Below are positions 24,342-31,562 of a DNA stretch of 42,642 bases, piece after piece (positions within the stretch are counted from its first letter, which is position 1; the number at the start of each line of letters is the position of its first letter). The stretch spans positions 1 to 42,642 of the forward strand of contig JAILHW010000175.1 in NCBI GenBank assembly GCA_024695605.1, given 5' to 3'. This stretch comes from Lachnospiraceae bacterium. Lineage in GTDB: Bacteria; Bacillota; Clostridia; Lachnospirales; Lachnospiraceae. The notes under the pieces were generated by a model. The model was not told the origin of the DNA, did not search any database, and saw only the letters and a list, made by a program, of their open reading frames with translations. The position numbers and the translations under genes are program-made.

Positions 24342-26213
24342 ATGCAAAAGAGGAGCGAAAGAGCAGGAAAGAGAAAAAAAGCGCTATGCGCAGCGGTGAT
24401 GATCTTCGCCGGTATTTTATTAGCAGCAGGCGGTCTCCTGCATCAAAATCCGATCAGGCACAAGGAAGGAGAGATCACAATGAGCGATGCGGATATAAAC
24501 GCACAACGAAAGACGGAAACGACAAAGGAGCGCAATCCCTTTGGAAAAAGGACGTATGTATTTGGCCCCGAAGATCAGCCGGATAAGGTCAGTACCGTAC
24601 TTGAGGAGCTGTGGAAAAAGCAGGAGGCAAACCAGTTTGGGGATGAGCGCTATGCGGTTTTGTTTCTGCCGGGGGAGTATGACGAGAGCATTGTTTTGAA
24701 AACCGGGTTTTATACGCAGATTTCGGGGCTTGGAAAACAGCCGACGGATACCGGCTTTGGCAGCCTGTATGTCAATGCCCGTTGGATGAGCAATGATCCG
24801 TCCAATCATATGGCTTTGTGCAATTTTTGGAGGGGCGTCGAAAATATGCAGATTCACGGAGATGTCACCTGGGCGGTGTCCCAGGCGACATTTTTCCGCA
24901 AAATGGCGGTGGACGGCTCCTTGTATCTGCATGATGAATACGGCTGGGCCAGCGGCGGATTTCTAGCCGATACGCGTGTGGGGCGCATGATCGACAGCGG
25001 CTCCCAGCAGCAGTGGCTGACCAGAAATTCCGAATTTGGCACCTGGATGGGGGAAAACTGGAATCTGGTATTCATGGGAGATCAGCCGGGCTGCGATCCG
25101 CAGGGAACCTGGCCGGGAAGAGCCTATACATCGGTGGAAAAGACGCCGGTCATAGCGGAAAAGCCGTATCTTTGCTACGACAAGGCCAAAGGGTATGGCG
25201 TCGTAAATCCGCACATCAGAAGGGATTGCAGCGGCACAAGCTGGCCGGCAGCGGATGATGGGCAGGACACCTGGATTCCCTTAGAGGAGTTCTATATAGC
25301 GGATCCGGAAAGGGATACGGCAGCAAGCATCAATGCGGCACTTACGTCGCACAGACATCTGCTGCTGACCCCGGGGATCTATGAGCTTGAGGACAGCATT
25401 AAGATCGAGCGGGCCGGGAGCGTTGTTCTTGGAATGGGACTTGCAACGCTTCGGCCCATGGAAGGAAATCCCTGCATGGAAACGGCGGATGAAGACGGGA
25501 TCGTCATTGCGGGAGTTTTATTTGATGCAGGGCCGAAAAAGAGCGCCTATCTTTTACAGGTCGGAGAAAAGAAAAAGCCGCACAGGGAGGATCCGATCCG
25601 TTTGCATGACCTGTTTTTCAGAGTCGGAGGTGCAAGTGCCGCCTATGATGCCAAGGCCGATACCTGCTTGATCCTGCAGAGCAATGATGTGATCGGGGAT
25701 AATTTCTGGGTATGGCGTGCCGATCACGGTGACAACGTGGGATGGGAGAAAAACGAAGCCAAGACCGGGATTAGGATCGAGGGTGACAGGACATGTCTGT
25801 ATGCGCTCATGGTGGAACACTTTAGCAAATACCAGACCGTCTGGAACGGAGAAGACGGGGTATGCGTGATGTATCAGAGTGAGATGCCTTATGATGTGCC
25901 GGCCCAGCCGCAGTGGAACAGCCATGATGGAAAGGTCTGCGGATATGCATCCTTTTTAGTCGGAGAGGATGTCAGGACATTCTCCGGTACCGGACTTGGC
26001 ATCTATTCCTATCACAGGGATGAGGTGATCGAGGCGTACAGCGCCATGGAGGTTCCAAAGGCAAAGGACGTTCGGATCCACAATATCTGCACCGTGATGC
26101 TTGACGGCAATCCCGGGATCACGCACGTGATCAACGATGCGGGAGAGGCTGTCATGAAGCGTGGAGACAGAGCGGTCATCATAGATTATGCGGATGGAAG
26201 GATCCTGAAATAA
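24342..26213 (+). CDS. GH55-like right-handed beta-helix protein with N-terminal membrane segment
   Basis: A 623-residue protein. ATG 24342 is chosen because GGGAGGAAGG precedes it; the open frame begins at a GTG 27 bases earlier. Residues 1-15 are basic, then one hydrophobic segment (about 16-34, ALCAAVMIFAGILLAAGGLL) with no lipobox: an uncleaved anchor or signal. The rest matches, from memory, actinobacterial beta-helix proteins often labelled 'adenylyl cyclase': GFYTQISGLG, a TWAVSQATFFRKM stretch, GWASGGFLADTRV, SGSQQQWLTRNSEF, VVLGMGLATLRP, WRADHGDNVGW, QSEMPYDVPAQ and THVINDAG. Two tandem pectate-lyase-like helices are typical of the GH55 exo-beta-1,3-glucanase clan. Its promoter is shared with the GH16 and importer genes. 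I infer an exo-acting glucanase; no cyclase domain is visible. Confidence 0.78.
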   Translation: MQKRSERAGKRKKALCAAVMIFAGILLAAGGLLHQNPIRHKEGEITMSDADINAQRKTETTKERNPFGKRTYVFGPEDQPDKVSTVLEELWKKQEANQFGDERYAVLFLPGEYDESIVLKTGFYTQISGLGKQPTDTGFGSLYVNARWMSNDPSNHMALCNFWRGVENMQIHGDVTWAVSQATFFRKMAVDGSLYLHDEYGWASGGFLADTRVGRMIDSGSQQQWLTRNSEFGTWMGENWNLVFMGDQPGCDPQGTWPGRAYTSVEKTPVIAEKPYLCYDKAKGYGVVNPHIRRDCSGTSWPAADDGQDTWIPLEEFYIADPERDTAASINAALTSHRHLLLTPGIYELEDSIKIERAGSVVLGMGLATLRPMEGNPCMETADEDGIVIAGVLFDAGPKKSAYLLQVGEKKKPHREDPIRLHDLFFRVGGASAAYDAKADTCLILQSNDVIGDNFWVWRADHGDNVGWEKNEAKTGIRIEGDRTCLYALMVEHFSKYQTVWNGEDGVCVMYQSEMPYDVPAQPQWNSHDGKVCGYASFLVGEDVRTFSGTGLGIYSYHRDEVIEAYSAMEVPKAKDVRIHNICTVMLDGNPGITHVINDAGEAVMKRGDRAVIIDYADGRILK

Positions 26214-26252
26214 CGTAAAAACAAACAACAGCATATCGAATATACGGAAGTG

Positions 26253-26312
26253 AAAAAATGACACCTGAATGAAATTCGTGTCATTTTTTTACGTTTGGGA
26301 CATTTCTATAAT
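26253..26312 (+). promoter_or_regulatory. Glucan-regulon promoter element in front of the sugar importer operon
   Basis: Perfect 12-bp arms AAAAAATGACAC (26253-26264) and GTGTCATTTTTT (26278-26289), 13 bases apart, then TATAAT (26307-26312), 60 bases before the start codon. It could also act as a weak terminator for the GH55-like gene, since the right arm ends in seven Ts, but its match to the other two promoter elements favours a regulatory role. Confidence 0.68.
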
Positions 26313-26372
26313 GGGTCCATAAACAGCAGATTCATCTGTGAAAAAACAAATACAAATCGGGAGGATAAAAAG

Positions 26373-27833
26373 ATGAAATTTCGAAAATTGACAGCTCTGT
26401 TTCTTGCAGGCGCCATGACGCTTTCATTGACGGCCTGCGGCGGAAGCACATCAGACAAGTCCAGCACTGTGGCAAAGGAAGAGCCCAAGGCGGAGAATGC
26501 GACAGAGACCCAGGAGGCAGTAGCCGAAGAGGCGGCCGATGTGAGCGATGCTGCCGTCGTGGGAGAAGAGGGCGACGAGAAGCTGGTCATCTGGACGCTG
26601 GCAAAGGATCTGGAGACCTTCGCAGAGCACTATGTTGAGACCCATGATGTGCAGGTTGAGACTGTAGTTATTGAGCCGGCAGATTATGCGACCAAGGTAC
26701 AGACGGCTTTGAACGGCGGCCAAAAGGAGCCCGACATCATCGTAGGTGAGCCGCAGATGCTGGAGGATTTCTATGATGCCGGTTATTTTGAGGATCTGAA
26801 TCAGGCACCTTATAACGCACAGGACTATGAAGGACAGATCGTTGATTATGTCTGGAAGGTTGGTCAGGATGCGGAAGGTATCCAGAGAGCCATCTCCTAT
26901 CAGATCACACCGGCAGGTGTTTACTACAGAAGAGATATCGCAAAGGAAGTGTTCGGTACGGATGATCCCGAGGAGATCGGAAAGCTCTTCAAGGACTATG
27001 CAACGATCCTGGATACGGCAAAGACACTGAAGGATAAGGGCTATCGCATCTTTGCATCCGATGCAGAGATCAACTACTTCTCAGGAGATTCTGCCTGGGT
27101 TGTAGACGGAGAACTCAATGTCAATCAGGCGCGTCTTGACTACATGGATCTTGTAGTGGATCTGTATCAGAAGGATTACACCGCTTACGCAAATCAGTGG
27201 TCCACCCCCTGGTATCAGGCAATGGCAGGCGAGGTTCCGATCCTGACCGCCGATATCCAGAGCTATGCGGACGATTCCGTTAATGTATGGGATGCAGAGC
27301 AGTTTGCGGAAGCAACAAAGGAAATGGAAAAAACACAGGTATTTGCATTCGGTCTTCCGAGCTGGGGCGTTCTGACGCTTCGTGACAACGTAGGGGAAAC
27401 CTCCGGAAACTGGGGCGTATGTGCAGGTCCCGCATACGGATTCGGCGGCGGTACCTTCATCGGAATCTCCGCACTTTCCGAGCATAAGCAGGCAGCATGG
27501 GACTTCCTGAAGTGGGTCACCCTCGATGAGGAGACTGCAGAGTGGTGGATCGAGAAGTCTGAGGGCGATACCGTTTCCCTGGTATCTGTACTCGATCAGC
27601 ACAAGGATGATGAGAACCCTGTCTATGGCAATGAGAAGATGTATGCATTCTGGCTCAAGCAGGCAGAGGGGATCGATTACTCCAAGGTAACCCGTTATGA
27701 CAAGGTGATCAATGATGCATGGGGCCAGGCTTGCACAGCTGTTAAGCAGGGCGAGAAGAGCAAAGAAGAAGCGCTCGGCGAGTTCTACGATATCATTGAG
27801 TCCACCTATCCGGATATCACCGTAAACAGATGA
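26373..27833 (+). CDS. Sugar ABC transporter substrate-binding lipoprotein (MalE/family 1 type)
   Basis: A 486-residue lipoprotein. ATG 26373 is chosen for GGGAGGA upstream. The signal ends in the lipobox LTACGG with C21 lipidated, followed by an Ala/Glu-rich linker to about residue 68. The binding domain has the usual extracellular-solute-binding pattern: KLVIWTLAKDLETFAEHY near the start, KVQTALNGGQKEPDIIVGEPQMLEDFYDAGY (the PDI motif), GVYYRRDIAKEVFG, and HKQAAWDFLKWVTLDEETAEWW near the end. It should bind an oligosaccharide, by context a beta-glucan fragment, and hand it to the two permeases encoded next. Its own promoter carries the shared glucan element. Confidence 0.93.
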   Translation: MKFRKLTALFLAGAMTLSLTACGGSTSDKSSTVAKEEPKAENATETQEAVAEEAADVSDAAVVGEEGDEKLVIWTLAKDLETFAEHYVETHDVQVETVVIEPADYATKVQTALNGGQKEPDIIVGEPQMLEDFYDAGYFEDLNQAPYNAQDYEGQIVDYVWKVGQDAEGIQRAISYQITPAGVYYRRDIAKEVFGTDDPEEIGKLFKDYATILDTAKTLKDKGYRIFASDAEINYFSGDSAWVVDGELNVNQARLDYMDLVVDLYQKDYTAYANQWSTPWYQAMAGEVPILTADIQSYADDSVNVWDAEQFAEATKEMEKTQVFAFGLPSWGVLTLRDNVGETSGNWGVCAGPAYGFGGGTFIGISALSEHKQAAWDFLKWVTLDEETAEWWIEKSEGDTVSLVSVLDQHKDDENPVYGNEKMYAFWLKQAEGIDYSKVTRYDKVINDAWGQACTAVKQGEKSKEEALGEFYDIIESTYPDITVNR

Positions 27834-27864
27834 TCGAATAGATCGACACATGACAAAAGGGGAA

Positions 27865-27882
27865 GGGCGGCAGCGGCCGCCC
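27865..27882 (+). promoter_or_regulatory. Intercistronic hairpin between binding protein and permease genes
   Basis: GGGCGGC (27865-27871), AGCG, GCCGCCC (27876-27882): a strong 7-bp GC stem with no T run. Such hairpins often protect the upstream binding-protein mRNA from 3' decay and give it higher abundance than the permease part. Confidence 0.6.
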
Positions 27883-27912
27883 GACCCGTTTGCAAGATCA
27901 GCAGGAGGAAAG

Positions 27913-28920
27913 ATGAAAGCCATTTCCATGAAAAGCATTCCCTTGAAGGACGTTTTTATAAAGCAGGGTGACGGAAGCGCCGCTTTGATCAAAACCGGCA
28001 CAGCGAAGGCAGCACGCAAGGGGAAAATGAAAAATGTAAATCATGCGGCATACTGGTTTGTGCTGCCGTTTGTGATCGTATTTGCAATCTTTTCGATCTA
28101 TCCCGTGGTCCGCACCTTTTATCTGAGCTTTATGGACTACAAGGGATATGGCGAACCGACGTTTAACGGGCTGGCCAATTATGCCCGCGTCATCCATGAC
28201 AAATTTTTCTGGAGAGCATTGAAAAATACGTTCAAGATCTGGGGAGTCAATATTGTTTTGCAGCTGGGGATAGCCTTTCTTCTGACGGTGATCTTCAGTG
28301 ATATCAAATATAAAATGGCCGGTCTTCCGATCTTCAGAGCAGTGTATTACCTGCCGAATCTGATCTCGACCGTGTCGGTAGCGTTTCTTTTTAAGACACT
28401 TCTGGACTGGCAGCATGGCTCCTTCAATCAGATGCTGATGGCGATGGGGCTTATGAAGACGCCGGTCAACTGGATGGGGACGGTGGGCACGGCTCCGTAC
28501 GTTGTCTCGGTGCTGGGTGCCTGGATGTGGTTCGGCAATTCCTTCATCGTGCTGATGGCCGGTGTACAGGGCATTCCCAGGGAGTACTTTGAGGCCGCTG
28601 CGATCGACGGCTCCGGCAGATGGAACACCTTTTTCAGGATCACGATCCCGCTGCTTCGGCCCATCATGCTGTACGTGTTTGTAACCTCTCTGATCGGCGG
28701 TCTGCAGCTCTTTGATCTGCCGTTCATGATGCAGGGCGCTGCACCGGGGACGATGGGAGAACCGTCCGGAAGCCTGCAGACAGCGGTGATGTACCTGTAC
28801 AAGTTCGGGTTTGAGACGCATCAGGTCGGATATGCATCAGCGATCGCCTATGTATTGTTTGCGATCATACTGGTCTTCTCACTGATCCAGTTTCACTTTT
28901 TGGGTAAGGAGGATGAATAA
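27913..28920 (+). CDS. Sugar ABC transporter permease, MalF/UgpA type
   Basis: A 335-residue inner-membrane protein. ATG 27913 is chosen for AGGAGG immediately upstream. After a basic cytoplasmic start (to about residue 42) there are six hydrophobic segments beginning AAYWFVLPFVIVFAIFSIYPVVRTFYLSF. The EAA loop that docks on the ATPase is FEAAAIDGSGRWNTFFRITIPLLRP. Length and start are typical of MalF-like carbohydrate permeases. It forms a heterodimer with the product of the next gene, which begins 2 bases after its stop. No ATPase gene is in the cluster, so a shared MsiK-type ATPase elsewhere is implied. Confidence 0.94.
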   Translation: MKAISMKSIPLKDVFIKQGDGSAALIKTGTAKAARKGKMKNVNHAAYWFVLPFVIVFAIFSIYPVVRTFYLSFMDYKGYGEPTFNGLANYARVIHDKFFWRALKNTFKIWGVNIVLQLGIAFLLTVIFSDIKYKMAGLPIFRAVYYLPNLISTVSVAFLFKTLLDWQHGSFNQMLMAMGLMKTPVNWMGTVGTAPYVVSVLGAWMWFGNSFIVLMAGVQGIPREYFEAAAIDGSGRWNTFFRITIPLLRPIMLYVFVTSLIGGLQLFDLPFMMQGAAPGTMGEPSGSLQTAVMYLYKFGFETHQVGYASAIAYVLFAIILVFSLIQFHFLGKEDE

Positions 28921-28922
28921 AA

Positions 28923-29759
28923 ATGTCAGGCATAGGATATAAGATCAAAAAAGGACTACTGTATTTGATGCTCTTGCTGCTGGCACTTGCCTGTATATTG
29001 CCGTTCTGGCTCATGATTGTCAATTCCACCAGAAGCGGTGTGGAGATCACACATTCCTTCTCCTTTATACCCGGCTCGAGCCTGGTTGATAACTGGAAAC
29101 AGCTGTTCGGATACGTCAATCTGTTCAGAGGCCTTGGAAACAGCCTGAAGGTGGCGATACCGGCAACGCTGTGCACGGCATATTTTTCCGCAGTGACAGG
29201 ATATGCAATGGCCATGTACAAATTTAAGGGAAACAAGCTGCTGTTTAAGATCATCATCATCTTTATGATGATCCCGGCCCAGCTGTCCCTGATCGGCTTC
29301 TACAATCTGTGTCAGAAGCTGCATCTGGTAGATACCTACATTCCGCTCATCGTACCGGCGATCGCATCCCCCGGGATCGTATTTTTCCTGCGGCAGTATG
29401 TGCAGGCAACGCTGCACAAAAACCTTCTGGAGGCGGCCAGAATAGATGGAGCCAGCGAATTCATGATCTTTCATAAGATCGTGCTGCCGATCATGGCACC
29501 CGGAATCGCCACGATGTCCATTGGCGCCTTCATCGGCAACTGGAATGCTTACCTGGTGCCGCTGATACTGCTCAATTCCCCGAAGAAGATGACCCTTCCG
29601 GTTATGATCTCCACGCTCAACGCAGCGACGGATCTGCAGAAAAACCAGGGAGCCATCTATCTGGGGGTTGCGATCTCCGTGATACCGATCCTGATCGTAT
29701 TTGCCTTCTGTTCGAAATACATCATCAGCAGCATTACATCAGGCAGTGTCAAGGAATGA
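28923..29759 (+). CDS. Sugar ABC transporter permease, MalG/UgpE type
   Basis: A 278-residue inner-membrane protein with six hydrophobic segments, starting LLYLMLLLLALACILPFWLMIVNST. The EAA motif is LEAARIDGASEFMIFHKIVLPIMAPG. It overlaps the ribosome-site region of the preceding permease gene (gap of 2 bases), so translation is probably coupled. With the MalF-type protein it forms the channel of the importer fed by the lipoprotein encoded at 26373. The operon ends with a terminator 24 bases after its stop. Confidence 0.94.
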   Translation: MSGIGYKIKKGLLYLMLLLLALACILPFWLMIVNSTRSGVEITHSFSFIPGSSLVDNWKQLFGYVNLFRGLGNSLKVAIPATLCTAYFSAVTGYAMAMYKFKGNKLLFKIIIIFMMIPAQLSLIGFYNLCQKLHLVDTYIPLIVPAIASPGIVFFLRQYVQATLHKNLLEAARIDGASEFMIFHKIVLPIMAPGIATMSIGAFIGNWNAYLVPLILLNSPKKMTLPVMISTLNAATDLQKNQGAIYLGVAISVIPILIVFAFCSKYIISSITSGSVKE

Positions 29760-29782
29760 TCTCTCATCAAACACATTCACCC

Positions 29783-29818
29783 AAAGGGGAGGTGCTTTTA
29801 GAAGCATCTTTCCTTTTG
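29783..29818 (+). terminator. Intrinsic terminator of the sugar importer operon
   Basis: A 15-base stem with G-U pairs, AAAGGGGAGGTGCTT (29783-29797) and AAGCATCTTTCCTTT (29802-29816), TTAG loop, ending in a short T run. Confidence 0.72.
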
Positions 29819-29870
29819 TCGTTCATAAACGTAACTGTAAATCCTGCGCTCTGTATGATATACTAATGCT

Positions 29871-31562
29871 ATGTGTAAAAAGATAACGATCGACAAGTAC
29901 ATACGATGCCTTATGACCTGCCTTCTGACCCTGTCCGTAAGCCTTTTGACCGCATGCACCCCCGGGACGGGGCATGCCCTCGAAGGAGGGTCAGTGGGTC
30001 ATTTTTCGTCTGAGGGACAGCCGGATCAGGCAGATACGGCTGCGCAGCCCGATGTCGCTGCTTCCGCCCCCAAAGCGGATCCCGGGGTCACGCAGTTTGA
30101 CTGGTATATCAACTACTCCTGGTTCAATACGGGCTGGGGAAGCAATGCCGTATCCCGGGCCATAACCGAAAAAACGGGTGTGAGCATCGACTTTGTCACG
30201 CCCTCCGGAAATGAGGCGGAAAAGCTCAATGCACTGATGGCATCGGGGACGCTCCCGGATCTGATCACCATCGGCTGGTGGGAGCCCCAGGTCAACGACC
30301 TGATCCAGGGCGATATGGTCTATGCGCTCAATGAGCTGGCAGATCAGTACGATCCCCACTTTTTTGATGTGGCGGATCCGCAGGCAGTAGGCTGGTACAC
30401 ACAGCCGGACGGGAATCTTTACGGGTATCCCAATTCCTCCATCACGCCGGAGGATGTTGCAAGCAATGACAGGATCGGTTCCAATCAGACCTTCCTGGTA
30501 CGAAAGGATATCTACGAAGCCATCGGATCTCCGGACATGACCACCACCGAGGGCTTTGAGGCAGCGGTCAAAAAAGCCAAGGCTAAGTTCCCAACCATAA
30601 ATGGCAAGCCGCTGATCCCGATCGGCGCGCATATCTTTGATGATACGGGAAATGTGTCCTTTGATCAGTACCTGCAAAATTTCCTTGCGATCCCGATGGA
30701 GAAGGACGGCAGGCTCTATGACAGAGATACGGATCCGGAATACATCCGTTGGCTCAAGATGTTTCGAAAGCTCAATGAGGAGGGATATCTGTCCACGGAT
30801 ATCTTTATAGACCAGAGAGTACAGATGGAGGAAAAGCTCGCAGAGGGCCGGTATTTTTGCATGCTGTATCAGCATACCGATATGACGGCGCAGCAAAAGA
30901 CGCTGTATGCCCGCGATCCGGACAGCATCTACATCGCCGTGGACGGGCCGAGGAATGCGTCCGGAGCAGATTATATGCTGCCCTCCGGAACAGCCAGCGG
31001 ATGGACCCTGACCATGATCTCCAAAAACTGCAAGGACCCGGAGAAGGCGATCCGGTTTCTGGACTATCTGATCTCCGAGGAGGGACAGAAGATGGTCTAT
31101 CTCGGCGTAGAGGGCGAGATGTACGAGATGAAGGACGGGGTTCCCGTAATCAACAAAGAGGTGCAGGAGCTGCTTTTGACGGATCGGGCCAAATATGATG
31201 CACTCTACGGAGGCGATGATGCCTACTGGATGCTGCAGGATAATGTCATGCAGCTTCAGTGGCGCACGGAGGATGAGGATCCTGCGACGATGCCCGAAAA
31301 GTGGACCTATGGACATACCGTTTATACGGGCCAGTATGATGTGATCCTGCCGTCCGATACGCAGGATGCCTATGTGAATGACCGGATCAAAAAGCTCTGG
31401 AGCACGACCCTGATCGAGATGCTGCTTTCGGGCAGCGACGAAGAGCTTGAGGAGATATTGGAGCTGTACAAGGCCAAGAGAGAGGCCCTGGGCTTTTCCG
31501 AGCTGCAGAAAAAGAAGTACGAGTATGTAAAAGAAGCCAAGAGGAAGCTGGGCATTGAATAG
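29871..31562 (+). CDS. Large extracellular solute-binding lipoprotein (LplA/YtcQ-like) coupled to a sensor kinase
   Basis: A 563-residue lipoprotein. The signal has a KK n-region and lipobox LLTAC near residue 28; a Ser/Ala/Gln/Asp-rich linker follows. The binding domain begins about residue 70 (FDWYINYSWFNTGWG), with KLNALMASGTLPDLITIGWW as the family motif, GYPNSSITPED, and AIRFLDYLISEEGQKMVYLGVEGE near the end. Its size and motifs fit the LplA-like binding proteins that serve oligosaccharide permeases, but no permease follows; instead its stop overlaps the start of a YesM kinase gene. It may be a second binder for the importer upstream or a sensing subunit for the kinase. No clear ribosome site precedes the ATG, and an extended -10 (TGATATACT, 29856-29864) lies only 6 bases upstream. 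Confidence 0.9.
   Translation: MCKKITIDKYIRCLMTCLLTLSVSLLTACTPGTGHALEGGSVGHFSSEGQPDQADTAAQPDVAASAPKADPGVTQFDWYINYSWFNTGWGSNAVSRAITEKTGVSIDFVTPSGNEAEKLNALMASGTLPDLITIGWWEPQVNDLIQGDMVYALNELADQYDPHFFDVADPQAVGWYTQPDGNLYGYPNSSITPEDVASNDRIGSNQTFLVRKDIYEAIGSPDMTTTEGFEAAVKKAKAKFPTINGKPLIPIGAHIFDDTGNVSFDQYLQNFLAIPMEKDGRLYDRDTDPEYIRWLKMFRKLNEEGYLSTDIFIDQRVQMEEKLAEGRYFCMLYQHTDMTAQQKTLYARDPDSIYIAVDGPRNASGADYMLPSGTASGWTLTMISKNCKDPEKAIRFLDYLISEEGQKMVYLGVEGEMYEMKDGVPVINKEVQELLLTDRAKYDALYGGDDAYWMLQDNVMQLQWRTEDEDPATMPEKWTYGHTVYTGQYDVILPSDTQDAYVNDRIKKLWSTTLIEMLLSGSDEELEEILELYKAKREALGFSELQKKKYEYVKEAKRKLGIE

Noticed and set aside
24342..26213. Naming the beta-helix protein an adenylyl cyclase
   Set aside because: Homologues are often labelled so, but no cyclase domain or metal-binding Asp pair is visible; the fold pattern and gene context fit the GH55 clan better.
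26253..26290. Calling the importer promoter dyad only a terminator of the GH55-like gene
   Set aside because: It could pair and has seven Ts, but the match in position and sequence to the other two elements, and the -10 box at fixed distance, favour a regulatory site. A double role remains possible.
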